Assembly (NCBI RefSeq): GCF_004363725.1
Contig: NZ_SNZF01000007.1
Span: forward strand, 117,236-181,235
Length of the DNA stretch: 64,000 bases
Direction: 5' to 3'
DNA from: Aquamicrobium defluvii
GTDB lineage: Bacteria > Pseudomonadota > Alphaproteobacteria > Rhizobiales > Rhizobiaceae
The notes under the pieces were generated by a model. It made no database searches and was not told the origin of the DNA. It saw only the letters and a list, made by a program, of their open reading frames with translations. Positions 10,274 through 20,079 of this stretch are shown here, one piece after another (position 1 is the stretch's first letter; every line of letters starts with the position of its first letter). The position numbers and the translations under genes are program-made.

Positions 10274-11655
10274 CGACGATCTATGAAGTCGAGCACCTGC
10301 ATCGGCCCGATGGCTGGCTCTCCCCCGGCTACGTCGAGGTCGGTGACGACGGCATCATCCTGTCCATATCCGCCGACCGGCCGGAAGGAGAGGTCGAGCG
10401 CCTTGCGGGATATGGGGTGCCGGGCCTGTCCAACCTGCATTCGCACACCTTCCAGCGGGCGCTGGCGGGCCGCACAGAGTTCGTGACCGGCGCGCGCGCC
10501 GAGGACAATTTGTGGACCTGGCGCAAGGAAATGTATCGCATGGTCGACCGGCTGACGCCGGAAGACTATGAGGCCATCGCGGCGCTGGTCTATCTGGAAA
10601 TGCTGCATTTCGGCATGACGGCGGTGTGCGAGTTCCACTATGTCCACCACCAGCCGGGAGGCCGGCCCTATGCCAATCCCGCCGAAATGTCGGACAGGCT
10701 CATCGCCGCGGCTTCGGCGACGGGGCTCGGCCTGACCCTGCTGCCGGTGCTCTACGCCCATGGCGGCATCGGCAAGCCGGTGGAGGAAACGCAGAAGCGC
10801 TTCGTCCATTCCGTCGACGATTATTTGTCGCTGATCGAAACCCTGCGCAGCCGGCGCGGCGCGCATCGCAATCTGGAGGTCGGCCTCGCCCTCCATTCCC
10901 TGCGCGCGGTCACGCCCGATGAAGCGAAGGCCGCGCTGGCGGGCATGCGCGCCATCGACCCGCAGGCGCGGCTTCACATCCATGTCTCCGAGACCACACA
11001 TGAAGTGCGGGAAGTGGAGGCCGGGCTCGGCGCGCGGCCGGTGCAGTGGCTGCTGGACAATGTCGGCCTCGGGCCGCAGTGGTGCCTTGTCCATGCGACG
11101 CATCTCGACGCCGCCGAGATTGCCGGCGCGGCCGCCAGCGGGGCGGTGGCCGGCATCTGCCCGCTGACCGAGGCGACCATGGGCGACGGCTTCTTTCCGC
11201 TGGTCGAGTGGCACGAGGCCGGCGGCGCCTGGGGCATCGGCACGGACAGCCACTACTCCACCTCGACGGCGGAGGAGCTGCGGATCCTCGAATGCGGAAA
11301 GCGTCTGGAGCTGCGCCGGCGCAATGTGATCGCCCGGCCCCGGGAAGACGGCGGCGAGGTCCACACCGGCCGCCTGCTGTTCGACACGGCGCTGGCCGGC
11401 GGCGAGCAGTGCTCGGCGCAGGGCGGCGGCGCGCTGCTGGCCGGCCGCCGCGCCGATCTGGTCATGCTGGACGCCGACAGCCCGGTCCTGCTCGGCCATG
11501 GCCCGCGCACCGCGCTCGATGCATGGATACTGGGCGGCACCCGCAATCCGGTGCGCGACGTCATGGTCGCCGGGCAATGGGTCATCCGTGAAGGCCGCCA
11601 TGCCGGCGAGGAGAAGATCATGGCCGACTATCGCAGGGTGATGGCGAAGCTGTAG
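10270..11655 (+). CDS. hutF: Formimidoylglutamate deiminase
   Basis: Amidohydrolase of 461 residues that removes ammonia from N-formimino-L-glutamate to give N-formyl-L-glutamate, the substrate of HutG. Seen: GVPGLSNLHSHTFQRALAG near 51-69 (metal ligands HSH), FGMTAVCEFHYVHHQ near 115-129, LHIHVSETTHEVREVEAG near 236-253 and WGIGTDSHYSTSTAEELRIL near 317-336 with the active-site Asp. It closes the hutUIGF operon. The order along the operon is U-I-G-F although the reactions run U-I-F-G. Confidence 0.95.
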   Translation: MTTIYEVEHLHRPDGWLSPGYVEVGDDGIILSISADRPEGEVERLAGYGVPGLSNLHSHTFQRALAGRTEFVTGARAEDNLWTWRKEMYRMVDRLTPEDYEAIAALVYLEMLHFGMTAVCEFHYVHHQPGGRPYANPAEMSDRLIAAASATGLGLTLLPVLYAHGGIGKPVEETQKRFVHSVDDYLSLIETLRSRRGAHRNLEVGLALHSLRAVTPDEAKAALAGMRAIDPQARLHIHVSETTHEVREVEAGLGARPVQWLLDNVGLGPQWCLVHATHLDAAEIAGAAASGAVAGICPLTEATMGDGFFPLVEWHEAGGAWGIGTDSHYSTSTAEELRILECGKRLELRRRNVIARPREDGGEVHTGRLLFDTALAGGEQCSAQGGGALLAGRRADLVMLDADSPVLLGHGPRTALDAWILGGTRNPVRDVMVAGQWVIREGRHAGEEKIMADYRRVMAKL

Positions 11656-11660
11656 GAGCT

Positions 11661-11705
11661 GCCGCTCGCCGCCATTCCCGTCTGCCCCCTGGCAGGCAGA
11701 GCGGC
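11661..11705. terminator. Nested inverted repeats between convergent hutF and pta
   Basis: GCCGCTC (11661-11667) pairs with GAGCGGC (11699-11705), and inside it TCTGCC (11681-11686) pairs with GGCAGA (11695-11700, sharing two bases). No T-run follows on either strand, so it may only be a weak bidirectional terminator or RNA 3' structure between the hut and taurine operons. Confidence 0.35.
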
Positions 11706-11780
11706 AAGGCAGCGGACAGTTCGTGCCGCACCCCGATGCCGGTCGCAGGGCCGTTCGGCGGCGGTCATCGGCAAGAACTG

Positions 11781-12824
11781 CTACCGCGCCAGCCCTGACG
11801 GGGAGTGAGCCGCGGCCTGCCCCGCTTCCCCGTGCGCCGCCTGCAACGCCGTGATGGCGATCATGTGATAGGCGTCGGTCGCGCTGCATCCCCGCGAGAG
11901 GTCGTTGGCGGGCTTGGCCAGCCCCTGGAGGATGGGGCCGATGGCCTCGGCGCCGCCGATGCGCTGGGCGATCTTGTAGCCGATATTGGCGGCGTCCAGA
12001 TTGGGGAAGACGAAGACGTTGGCCTGCCCGTGCAGGGCGGAGTGGGGCGCCTTGGCGGCGCTGACCGCTTCCACGAAGGCGGCATCGAACTGCAATTCGC
12101 CGTCGATGAGCAGATCGGGCGCGGCGGCGCGGGCCAGCCTTGTGGCCTCCACCACCTTCGACACCCGCTCATGCGCTGCACTGCCACCGGTGGAGAAGGA
12201 CAGCATGGCCACGCGCGCCTCCTCGCCGGTCAGCGCCGCGCAGGAACGGGCGGACGCCAGCGCGATGCCGGCGAGTGCTGCGGCATCCGGATCGACGACC
12301 AGCCCGCAATCGGCGAACACGAAGGCGCCCTTCTTCTGATGGTGCGGCTGGCACAGCATCATCAGGAAGAACGAGGAGACGATGGCGACGCCCGGCGCGC
12401 GGCCGATGGCCTGCAAGGCGGCGCGCACCGTGTCGGCGGTGGTGGCCACCGCCCCGCCCACCGTGCCGTCGGCCTCGCCCTCGCGCACCATCATGGCGGC
12501 GAACAGCAGCGGCGAGCGCAGCGCCTGCATCGCCGCCTGCGCGTCGACGCCCTTGTCCCTGCGCAATTCATGCCAGCCGGCGGCAAGGCGCGGCGTGAGC
12601 GCCGAGGTGAGCGGGTCCTCGATGCGCAGGCGGGCGGGATCGGCCCCGCAGGCGGCGAGCTGCGCCTCCACCGCCGCGCGGTTGCCGACGAGCACGATGT
12701 CGGCGATGCCGTCATTCGCGGCACGGACGGCGGCCTCGGCGATGCGCGGGTCCTCGCCCTCGGACAGCACGATGCGCCTGCGCGCCCGCTTCGCGGCCTC
12801 GATGATGCGTTCGAGCGGCTTCAT
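11781..12824 (-). CDS. pta: Phosphate acetyltransferase, short form
   Basis: Transfers the acetyl group of acetyl phosphate to coenzyme A. The 347 residues form only the catalytic PTA_PTB domain; the N-terminal regulatory region of enteric Pta is absent, as usual for pta genes linked to xsc. Seen: [20 protein letters not shown] near 19-38, [20 protein letters not shown] near 122-141, SFFLMM near 151-156 and a C-terminal [19 protein letters not shown]. It ends the tauXY-xsc-pta set, 19 bp after xsc, and should recycle the acetyl phosphate made by Xsc. Confidence 0.94.
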   Translation of the reverse strand: MKPLERIIEAAKRARRRIVLSEGEDPRIAEAAVRAANDGIADIVLVGNRAAVEAQLAACGADPARLRIEDPLTSALTPRLAAGWHELRRDKGVDAQAAMQALRSPLLFAAMMVREGEADGTVGGAVATTADTVRAALQAIGRAPGVAIVSSFFLMMLCQPHHQKKGAFVFADCGLVVDPDAAALAGIALASARSCAALTGEEARVAMLSFSTGGSAAHERVSKVVEATRLARAAAPDLLIDGELQFDAAFVEAVSAAKAPHSALHGQANVFVFPNLDAANIGYKIAQRIGGAEAIGPILQGLAKPANDLSRGCSATDAYHMIAITALQAAHGEAGQAAAHSPSGLAR

Positions 12825-12843
12825 CGTCCCGGCTCCCCGCCCC

Positions 12844-14619
12844 TCAGAGCGGGTTCTGGCGCTGCATGTCGGCCTTGTCGACGCCGGCGACAGGCGCCGG
12901 CTTCTTCATGGCGTCGCGGCGGAAGGGTTCGCCCAGCTCCTGGTTGAGCACCACTTCGATGAAGGTGGTCGCGCCCTGCGCCTGCGCCGCGCAGGCGGCG
13001 CGGATGGCGTCGGTCAGCTTCTGCGGCGTATCGGCCACCACGCCCCTGAAGCCGCAGGCTTCCGCCACCTTCGCGTAGCTGAAGTTGCGGTTCAGCTCGG
13101 TGCCGACGAAATTGTTGTCGTACCACAGCGTGGTGTTGCGCTTCTCCGCGCCCCACTGGTAGTTGCGGAACACCACCATGGTGATGGCCGGCCATTCCTC
13201 GCGCCCGATGGAGGTCATCTCGTTCATGGAGATGCCGAAGGCGCCGTCGCCGGCAAAGCCCACCACCGGCACGTCCGGACAGCCGATCTTGGCCCCGATG
13301 ATCGACGGGAAGGCGTAGCCGCACGGGCCGAACATGCCCGGCGCCAGATATTTGCGCCCCTCCCCGAAGGAGGGATAGGCATTGCCGATGGCGCAGTTGT
13401 TGCCGATGTCGGTGGACATGATCGCGTTCTTCGGCATGCCCGCCTGAATGGCCCGCCATGCCTGGCGCGGCGACATCAGCCCCGCATCGCGCGCCCGCGC
13501 TTCCTCGTTCCAGCTGGTGCCCGGATCGTCGTCCTCATGGTCCATGGACGACAGCAGCTGGAGCCAGGCCGAGCGGGTCTGGTGGATGGCCGCCTTGCGC
13601 GCCTCGCGGCCCTCGTCGCCGGCCGTGGCCGAAAGCTGTTCGAGGATCTGGCGCGCCACCTGTCTGGCATCGCCGCAGATGCCGACGCCGATCTTCCTGG
13701 TCAGGCCGATGCGGTCGGGGTTGATGTCGACCTGGATGATCTGCGCATCCTTCGGCCAGTAGTCGATGCCGTAGCCGGGCAGCGTCGAGAACGGGTTGAG
13801 GCGGGTGCCGAGCGCCAGCACCACATCGGCCTTCGAGATCAGCTCCATCGCCGCCTTGGAGCCGTTGTAGCCGAGCGGGCCGACGGCGAGGCGATGGTCG
13901 CCGGGGAAGGCGTCGTTGTGCTGGTAGCCGCAGCACACCGGCGCGTCGAGCCGCTCGGCCAGCGCCACCGACTCCCCGATCGCCCCGCCGATGACCACGC
14001 CGGCCCCGTTGAGGATGACCGGGAACTTCGCTTCCGACAGAAGCTTCGCCGCAGCCGCGATCGCCTCCCGGCCGCCGGCCGGGCGCTCCAGCCGCACGAT
14101 CTGCGGCAGCTCCACGTCGATGACATGGGTCCAGTAGTCGCGCGGGATGTTGATCTGGGCCGGCGCGGAGCCGCGCCACGCCTTCTCGATCACCCGGTTG
14201 AGCACTTCGGGGATGCGGGCGGGATCGCGCACCTCCTCCTGGTAGCACACCATGTCCTCGAACAGCGCCATCTGCGGCACTTCCTGAAAGCCGCCCTGGC
14301 CCATGGTGCGGTTGGCCGCCTGCGGCGTCACCAGAAGCATGGGCGTGTGGTTCCAGTAAGCCGTCTTGACCGCCGTGACGAAGCCGGTCACGCCCGGCCC
14401 GTTCTGGGCGATGGCCATCGCCATCCTGCCGGTGGCGCGCGCATAGCCGTCCGCGATCAGGCCCGCATTGGTCTCGTGCGCGCAGTCCCAGAAGCTGATG
14501 CCGGCCTTCGGAAACAGGTCCGATACAGGCATCATGGCGGAGCCGATGATGCCGAACGCATGTTCGATCCCATGCATCTGCAAAACCTTCACGAAGGCTT
14601 CCTCGGTCGTCATCTTCAT
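12844..14619 (-). CDS. xsc: Sulfoacetaldehyde acetyltransferase
   Basis: Thiamine-diphosphate enzyme that cleaves sulfoacetaldehyde with phosphate to acetyl phosphate and sulfite, the desulfonation step of taurine catabolism. The start [20 protein letters not shown] at 14619 is preferred because AAGGGAA lies about 8 bp before it; an upstream ATG at 14637 would add six residues. The protein has the acetolactate-synthase three-domain layout. The ThDP-binding stretch begins [12 protein letters not shown] and ends [10 protein letters not shown]; the active-site glutamate lies in [11 protein letters not shown] and following helices. Length 591 is typical. It lies between tauY and pta in one operon. 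Confidence 0.95.
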   Translation of the reverse strand: MKMTTEEAFVKVLQMHGIEHAFGIIGSAMMPVSDLFPKAGISFWDCAHETNAGLIADGYARATGRMAMAIAQNGPGVTGFVTAVKTAYWNHTPMLLVTPQAANRTMGQGGFQEVPQMALFEDMVCYQEEVRDPARIPEVLNRVIEKAWRGSAPAQINIPRDYWTHVIDVELPQIVRLERPAGGREAIAAAAKLLSEAKFPVILNGAGVVIGGAIGESVALAERLDAPVCCGYQHNDAFPGDHRLAVGPLGYNGSKAAMELISKADVVLALGTRLNPFSTLPGYGIDYWPKDAQIIQVDINPDRIGLTRKIGVGICGDARQVARQILEQLSATAGDEGREARKAAIHQTRSAWLQLLSSMDHEDDDPGTSWNEEARARDAGLMSPRQAWRAIQAGMPKNAIMSTDIGNNCAIGNAYPSFGEGRKYLAPGMFGPCGYAFPSIIGAKIGCPDVPVVGFAGDGAFGISMNEMTSIGREEWPAITMVVFRNYQWGAEKRNTTLWYDNNFVGTELNRNFSYAKVAEACGFRGVVADTPQKLTDAIRAACAAQAQGATTFIEVVLNQELGEPFRRDAMKKPAPVAGVDKADMQRQNPL

Positions 14620-14668
14620 TGTCGTGTTCCCTTTCATGTCATTGGTGACGCGGGTTGAAATCCCGCAC

Positions 14669-16069
14669 TCACAGCAATTCGTCGCGGAGGTGATACCAGC
14701 GGTAGAGGGCGCGCTGGCCGATGCGCCGGAACGGCGTCAGCAGCCCGTGATGGGGCAGCGCCGAGGTGAAGATCGGCAGGTCCAGCCCCTTCCCCTTGCC
14801 GGCGACCATCTGCGCGAGCCGGCGGCCGGCCTGCGCGGAATACATCACGCCGTTGCCGCCATAGCCCATGGCGTAGAACAGGCTTTGCGCCGGGTCGGGC
14901 TGCGCGATGCGCGGCATCATGTCGTGGCTGACGTCGACCCAGCCCCACCACGAATAATCGACCTCGATGCCCTTCAGCGACGGGAATTTTCGCGCCATGC
15001 CGGCCAGCAGCAGGTCGAGGTGTTTTTGGTTGGTCGCATCCGCCCCGGTGATGGCGCTGCGCGAGCCGATCTGGAAGCGGTTGTCGGGCATCAGCCGGTA
15101 ATAATGGCGCAGCGTGCGCGTGTCGGTGAGCGGGATCTTCGTGCGGAAGTTCAGCGCGGCGACTTGCTGCTCGCTCAGCGGCCTTGTGACGATGGAGTTG
15201 GACAGGACCGGCATCAGCCGGTGCCTCGTCAGCGGATGCAGGCCGGGCGAGGTGTAGCCGGCTGTGGCGAAGGCAACGGCGCGGGCGCGCACCGTGCCGC
15301 CGGGCGTCGCCAGATAATGGAAGCCATCCCGCCGGCTGTAGCCGATCACCGGGCTGTCGGTGTGGACTTTCGCGCCCAGCCTGCGCGCCAGCTTCAGGTA
15401 GCCGAAGGCGAGCCTGCCGGCATGGACACCCATGCCGTCCGGCTCGTACATCGCGCCCCGCGCTTCCGCGTCGCGCACGAAATCGCGGTGGATCTCGTCG
15501 CGGCCGAGAATGCGGGTGGGATAGCCGAACACTTCGTTGAGCAGCCTCGATTCCTTCTCCAGCCCCGGCATCATCTTGTCGCGATGGGCGATGTAGAGAT
15601 GGCCGCCATCCTGCGGCTGGCAGTCGATCTCCGGCTCGGCGATCAGCGCGCGGAACAGGTCGAAACCCTCGGCGATCTCCCGGTGCAGCTTCTTCGCGAC
15701 CTCGACGCCCCAGCGCTCGATCCATTGCGAGCGCTTGAGGCGGCCGGCCGAAATCTGCGCCTGCCCGCCATTGCGGGTGGAACAGCCCCAGGCCACGCCG
15801 TTCGCCTCCAGAACGGCGGCCTTGATGCCGTGCTCGCGGGCCAGATGAATGGCGCAGGAAAGCCCCGTATAGCCAGAGCCCACCACCACCACATCGGCAT
15901 CGATGTCGGCCCGCACCGGCCCGTCGTCGGCCGGCGGCCCGCCTGCCGTGCCGATCCAGTAGGTCGGTGCATAGTCGCGGCCGTGGCCGGGATCGGGCGC
16001 CACCACCGGATCGTAAGTGGGATCGTAGGGCTTGCGGGCTTGCCCGCTTTCGATTGCCTGATGCTGCAT
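14669..16069 (-). CDS. tauY: Taurine dehydrogenase large subunit, FAD-dependent oxidoreductase
   Basis: DadA-type flavoprotein of 466 residues. After a 55-residue lead it has the FAD dinucleotide fold ADVVVVGSGYTGLSCAIHLA (about 58-77) with the second-strand acid in AAVLEANGVAWGCSTRNGG, and a C-terminal FYAMGYGGNGVMYSAQAGRR that closes the flavin site. With TauX it should oxidatively deaminate taurine to sulfoacetaldehyde and ammonia, passing electrons to the respiratory chain. General sequence would also fit an amino-acid oxidase of the same family; the flanking tauX, xsc and tauR genes settle the call. Confidence 0.88.
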   Translation of the reverse strand: MQHQAIESGQARKPYDPTYDPVVAPDPGHGRDYAPTYWIGTAGGPPADDGPVRADIDADVVVVGSGYTGLSCAIHLAREHGIKAAVLEANGVAWGCSTRNGGQAQISAGRLKRSQWIERWGVEVAKKLHREIAEGFDLFRALIAEPEIDCQPQDGGHLYIAHRDKMMPGLEKESRLLNEVFGYPTRILGRDEIHRDFVRDAEARGAMYEPDGMGVHAGRLAFGYLKLARRLGAKVHTDSPVIGYSRRDGFHYLATPGGTVRARAVAFATAGYTSPGLHPLTRHRLMPVLSNSIVTRPLSEQQVAALNFRTKIPLTDTRTLRHYYRLMPDNRFQIGSRSAITGADATNQKHLDLLLAGMARKFPSLKGIEVDYSWWGWVDVSHDMMPRIAQPDPAQSLFYAMGYGGNGVMYSAQAGRRLAQMVAGKGKGLDLPIFTSALPHHGLLTPFRRIGQRALYRWYHLRDELL

Positions 16070-16102
16070 GGCTGGAAATCCTGCGCCCGGACGGGCTTGC
16101 TT

Positions 16103-16492
16103 TCACGCGGCGATAAGCGGCCGCTGCTTGCGGAATGCCTGTTTCTTCACGATCCTGCCGCCGCGCAGCGTGAACAGGTCGCAGCCCTCGGCCTCGACCC
16201 GGCTGCCATCTTCGCTGGTGCCGGTGAAGGTCCATTCCGAAACGGCGCGGTCGCCATGGACGAAGTGGCTGTGATGGTCCCAGCGCGCATCCTTCATCGC
16301 CGCCCATACGCCCGAAAACGCCGCCGCGATGGCCGGCGCGCCCTCGATGCGCGTACCCCATGCCTGCGCGCCGCCGACGGTGTCGAACACGCAGTCGGGC
16401 GCGAACCAGGCCATGATCCCTTCGATGTCATGCCGGTTGAAGGCGTCGAACAGCGCCGCCAGATCCTCCGCGGTCATTTGCCCCGTCGTCAT
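16103..16492 (-). CDS. tauX: Taurine dehydrogenase small subunit, SnoaL/NTF2-like
   Basis: A 129-residue alpha+beta barrel protein of the SnoaL/NTF2 superfamily: MTAEDLAALFDAFNRHDIEGIMAWFAPDCVFD at the start and FVHGDRAVSEWTFTG then CDLFTLRGGRIVKKQAF at the end. Known TauX small subunits have this fold and length. It is first of the tauXY-xsc-pta set, with a GGGAGG ribosome-binding site about 9 bp upstream, and is divergent from tauR. On its own the sequence would only support an NTF2-like protein; the name rests on gene order. Confidence 0.82.
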   Translation of the reverse strand: MTTGQMTAEDLAALFDAFNRHDIEGIMAWFAPDCVFDTVGGAQAWGTRIEGAPAIAAAFSGVWAAMKDARWDHHSHFVHGDRAVSEWTFTGTSEDGSRVEAEGCDLFTLRGGRIVKKQAFRKQRPLIAA

Positions 16493-16687
16493 GCCATGTC
16501 CTCCCGTTCAGGCCGGCGGGCCGGCGGCCTGCCTTGAAGTCGTGCGTCATCGGCCGGACGCAGCGCGTCCGTCGCTCATGTCGGCGGAAGTTGCCGGATG
16601 CGTCCCGCCAGGGCGGGAGCCGTCGCGCCAGCTTCCGATGTTCACTTTTGCGAATGAGGCGATGCTATGGGAGGAAGGGCTCTTGCC

Positions 16688-16719
16688 TTATATCCAAATG
16701 GGAACTTCAATGAGTCCAG
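16688..16719 (-). promoter_or_regulatory. Possible TauR binding repeats
   Basis: Read on the minus strand, CTGGACTCAT (16719-16710) and TTGGATATAA (16697-16688) are two imperfect direct copies spaced 22 bp start to start, two helical turns. The TauR motif I recall from Rhodobacter capsulatus is CTGGACYTAA in tandem; the copies here match 8 and 7 of 10 positions. The site lies in the tauX-tauR divergent region but much closer to tauR, so it may control tauR itself. Confidence 0.3.
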
Positions 16720-16738
16720 TTTTGACAAGGCGGGACGC

Positions 16739-18235
16739 GTGAGCCAGCATACCGTTTCGGAGACCATCTTCTTCATCGACCGCGACAGCCGGACGGGCTT
16801 GCAGAACCAGCTTCGCGAGACGCTGGTCTCGGCCATACTGTCGGGGCGTCTGGTGCCGGGCGCGCGGCTTCCATCGACGCGCAAGCTGGCCGATTACCTC
16901 AACATCTCGCGCATCACGGTGACGCTGGCCTATCAGGAGCTCGCCTCGCAGGGCTATCTGGAGGCGCGGGGGCGCAGCGCCTATTTCGTCTCCGACAGCC
17001 AGCCGCAGGCGGGGCTTTCGGCGGACGCCGCCCCTGCCGGCTGCGGCACGGTGAACTGGCAGAGCAAGATCAGGGCGAGCTTCTCCATCGCCAAGCCCAT
17101 CCGCAAGCCGCTGGACTGGCACCGCTTTCCCTTTCCCTTCCTCTACGGCCAGATGGACCCGACCCTGTTCGATCTCTCGGCCTGGCGCGACTGCGCGCGG
17201 CGTGCGCTGGCGCGCGAGGATTTCGAGCTGATGGCGGGCGATTTCGCCGCGGCCGACGATGTGCAGCTCGTCAACTACATATGCAGCAGGTCCCTGCCCA
17301 GCCGTGGCATCAAGGCCAGCCCCGACGAGATTCTGGTGACGGTGGGGGCGCAGAATGCGCTGTGGCTGATCATCCAGCTCATGCTCAGGCAGGGCGCGAG
17401 CGCGGTGTGCGAAAACCCCTGCCATCCCGATCTCAGCGCCTCGCTGCATCTGAGCGGGGCGGAGGTCACCGCCGTCGATGTCGATGAGGGCGGGTTGCGG
17501 CTGGACCTTTTGCCGGCAAAGCCGGACGTGGTGTTCGTCACCCCGAGCCACCATTCGCCGACCGCCGCCACCATGCCGATGGAGCGCCGCCTCGACCTTC
17601 TGGCCGAGGCGGAGAAGCGCGACTTCATCATCGTGGAAGACGACTACGAGTTCGAGATGAGCTTCCTGAAGCCGCCTTCGCCGGCGCTCAAGTCGCTCGA
17701 CCGCAATGGGCGCGTGCTCTATGTCGGCTCCTTCTCCAAGTCGCTGTTTCCCGGCCTGCGACTCGGCTACCTCGCCGCCCCGGCCCCTGTCATCCGCGAG
17801 GCGCGCGCCCTGCGCGCCCTCATGCTGCGGCATCCGCCCGGCCATCTGCAACGCACCGTCTCCTATTTCCTCGCGCTCGGCCATTATGACGCGGTGATCC
17901 GCCGCATGCGCCTGGAATACCGCAAGCGCCATGAGGTGATGGCGGCGGCGCTGGAGCGAAACGGCCTGAAGATCGCCGGCGCATCCGACTTTGGCGGCAC
18001 CGCGTTCTGGATCGAGGGGCCGGAAGGGCTCGACGCCGACCGGCTGATGGGCGAGCTGCGGCAGGACGGCGTGCTGATCGAGACCGGCTCGCCCTTTTTC
18101 CCCGACCTGGACGGGCCGTGCCGCTTCTTCCGCATGGGCTATTCGTCGATCCCCGCCTCGCGCATCGAGGAAGGCGTGGCGCGCACGGCCGCGCGCATCG
18201 ACCGGATCGTGCAGACGCTGTCCCCGGCCGGCTGA
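16739..18235 (+). CDS. tauR: MocR-type regulator of taurine catabolism (GntR HTH fused to aminotransferase domain)
   Basis: A 498-residue chimera: N-terminal GntR winged helix (about 10-75, containing SGRLVPGARLPSTRKLADYL then SRITVTLAYQELASQGYL) and a fold-type I aminotransferase-like domain (about 120-490) with a conserved PLP region, YVGSFSKSLFPGLRLGYLAAP. In this family the domain is a ligand sensor rather than an enzyme. The GTG at 16739 is chosen because the protein then begins SQHTVSETIFFIDRDS like TauR relatives; an ATG at 16667 would add 24 unlikely residues. Divergence from tauXY-xsc-pta fits an activator of that operon. Confidence 0.85.
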   Translation: MSQHTVSETIFFIDRDSRTGLQNQLRETLVSAILSGRLVPGARLPSTRKLADYLNISRITVTLAYQELASQGYLEARGRSAYFVSDSQPQAGLSADAAPAGCGTVNWQSKIRASFSIAKPIRKPLDWHRFPFPFLYGQMDPTLFDLSAWRDCARRALAREDFELMAGDFAAADDVQLVNYICSRSLPSRGIKASPDEILVTVGAQNALWLIIQLMLRQGASAVCENPCHPDLSASLHLSGAEVTAVDVDEGGLRLDLLPAKPDVVFVTPSHHSPTAATMPMERRLDLLAEAEKRDFIIVEDDYEFEMSFLKPPSPALKSLDRNGRVLYVGSFSKSLFPGLRLGYLAAPAPVIREARALRALMLRHPPGHLQRTVSYFLALGHYDAVIRRMRLEYRKRHEVMAAALERNGLKIAGASDFGGTAFWIEGPEGLDADRLMGELRQDGVLIETGSPFFPDLDGPCRFFRMGYSSIPASRIEEGVARTAARIDRIVQTLSPAG

Positions 18236-18445
18236 ACGCTTACAGAAGGCCACAAGGCATTTCCTCTGGGGCCAGAGCATGTTGTTCCCGTTGACGCGGG
18301 ATATCGAAGAGATAATTCTAATCTTCGGGCGACCGGCAGGAATCCATCCCTGTAAGCGCCATTGGCCTTGCAGGAGAATGCCGCCAATTCCGGAAGAATC
18401 CGGACATTCGATCCACCCTTCCACGCAAGTCTGGCGGAGCAGAAG

Positions 18446-20044
18446 ATGAACACCATATCCCTTTCCCGGCGCACCCTCATCAGGGGCTCGGCGCTTCTGC
18501 TGGCCTCTACGGCCCTGCCGCCGGTTGCGTTTGGCCAGAGCGGCGGCCGCCTCGTCGTCGCCGCCGATTCCGAACCGCGCAACCTCAACCCGGCCATCGT
18601 CGCCTCGAACGGCGTCTTCTTCATCGCCTCCAAGGTGATCGAGCCTCTGGCGGAAGCCTCGTTCGACGGAGAGGGCGGGCTGGCGCCCCGCCTCGCCATC
18701 GCATGGGAAGGCTCGGACGACGGGCTTTCGGCCACCTTCAAACTGCGCGAGGGCGTGAAATGGCACGACGGCCAGCCCTTCACCTCGGCAGACGTCGCCT
18801 TCTCGGCCCTTCAGGTGTGGAAGCCGCTGCAAAATCTCGGCCGGCTGGTGTTCGCCAATCTCGAAGCCGTCGACACGCCCGACGACCACACCGCCGTGTT
18901 CCGCTTCGCCAGACCGACGCCGTTCCAGCTTGTCCGCAACGCGCTGCCGGTGGTGTCGAGCGTGGTGGCGAAGCACATCTACGAGGGCGAGGCCGACATT
19001 GCGGCAAGCACGGCGAATCTGGTCGGCACCGGCCCGTTCCGCTTCGCCGAGCACCGTCCGGGCGAATATTACCGGCTGGAACGCAACCCGGACTATTGGG
19101 GCGAAGGCGAGCCGAAGCTCGACGAGATCATCTTCCGCGTGCTGCCAGACCGCGCGGCGGCGGCGGGTGCGCTGGAAGCCGGCGAGATCCAGCTTGCCGC
19201 CTTCAGCCAGGTGCCGCTCACCGACCTCGACCGCATCTCGAAGGTGCCGGGCATCGAGGTCTATTCGAAGGGCTACGAGGCGCTGACCTACCAGCTCGCG
19301 GTCGAGATCAACCACCGCCGCGCGGAGCTGGCCAACGTCAAGGTGCGGCAGGCCATCGCGCACGCCATCGACCGCGATTTCGTGGTGCGCACCATCTTCC
19401 TCGGCTATGCGGAAACGGCCACCGGCATCGTGCCGAAGAACGCGCCCGAGTTCTACAATGGCGACGTTCCGGCCTATCCCTTCGACGTGGACAAGGCCAA
19501 CGCGCTGCTCGACGAGGCCGGCTATCCGAGGCAGGACGGCGGCACCCGTTTCAGGCTGCGGCTGCTGCCCGCGCCCTACTTCACCGAGACGCGCCAGTTC
19601 GGCGACTATCTGCGGCAGGCGCTGGCCGCCGTCGGCATCGACGCCACGGTGGTGAACAACGATGCCGCCGCGCACCAGAAGGCGGTCTACACCGATCACG
19701 AGTTCGACCTCGCCGTCGCGCCCACCGTGTTCCGCGGCGACCCGGCCATCTCCACCACCATCCTCGTGCGCTCCGGCACGCCGGCCGGCGTGCCCTTCTC
19801 CAATCAGGGCGGCTATGAGAACAAGGACATCGACGCGCTGATCGACAAGGCCGGCGAGACGGTGGACACCAAACAGCGCACGGAACTCTACAAGCAGCTT
19901 CAGGTGCTGGTGGCGCAGGACCTGCCGATCATCAACGTGGCCGACTGGGGCTTCATCACCGTGGCCAGCTCGCAGGTGAAGAACGTTTCCAACAATCCGC
20001 GCTGGGCGGTTTCGAACTGGGCCGACACCGAACTGGAATCGTGA
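18446..20044 (+). CDS. ABC transporter substrate-binding protein, peptide/opine family 5
   Basis: Periplasmic solute receptor of 532 residues, family SBP_bac_5. The twin-arginine-like signal LSRRTLIRGSALLLAS ending VAFGQ suggests Tat export. Family signature regions: NLNPAIVASNGVFFIASKVIEPL, FKLREGVKWHDGQPFTSADVAFS and VRQAIAHAIDRDFVVRTIFLG. ATG at 18446 is preferred, following GGCGGAGC; an in-frame ATG at 18362 would put 28 residues ahead of the signal. It starts a five-gene importer set that ends with an aminotransferase. The substrate is not shown; proximity to tauR raises but does not prove an organosulfonate or taurine-conjugate link. Confidence 0.9.
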   Translation: MNTISLSRRTLIRGSALLLASTALPPVAFGQSGGRLVVAADSEPRNLNPAIVASNGVFFIASKVIEPLAEASFDGEGGLAPRLAIAWEGSDDGLSATFKLREGVKWHDGQPFTSADVAFSALQVWKPLQNLGRLVFANLEAVDTPDDHTAVFRFARPTPFQLVRNALPVVSSVVAKHIYEGEADIAASTANLVGTGPFRFAEHRPGEYYRLERNPDYWGEGEPKLDEIIFRVLPDRAAAAGALEAGEIQLAAFSQVPLTDLDRISKVPGIEVYSKGYEALTYQLAVEINHRRAELANVKVRQAIAHAIDRDFVVRTIFLGYAETATGIVPKNAPEFYNGDVPAYPFDVDKANALLDEAGYPRQDGGTRFRLRLLPAPYFTETRQFGDYLRQALAAVGIDATVVNNDAAAHQKAVYTDHEFDLAVAPTVFRGDPAISTTILVRSGTPAGVPFSNQGGYENKDIDALIDKAGETVDTKQRTELYKQLQVLVAQDLPIINVADWGFITVASSQVKNVSNNPRWAVSNWADTELES

Positions 20045-20079
20045 GAGACTGAGGCGGGCGCCACAGCAGAGTTTCAGGC

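Noticed and set aside
12382..14658. A 758-codon plus-strand frame opposite xsc
   Set aside because: Shadow frame; xsc and pta explain the coding signal.
16722..16727. TTGACA just before tauR as a -35 box
   Set aside because: Only about 11 bp from the GTG start, so no room for a -10 and leader for this gene.
16688..19699. A 1003-codon minus-strand open frame across tauR and the substrate-binding protein gene
   Set aside because: It is the antisense shadow of two well-recognised plus-strand genes with high GC3; its product resembles no family.
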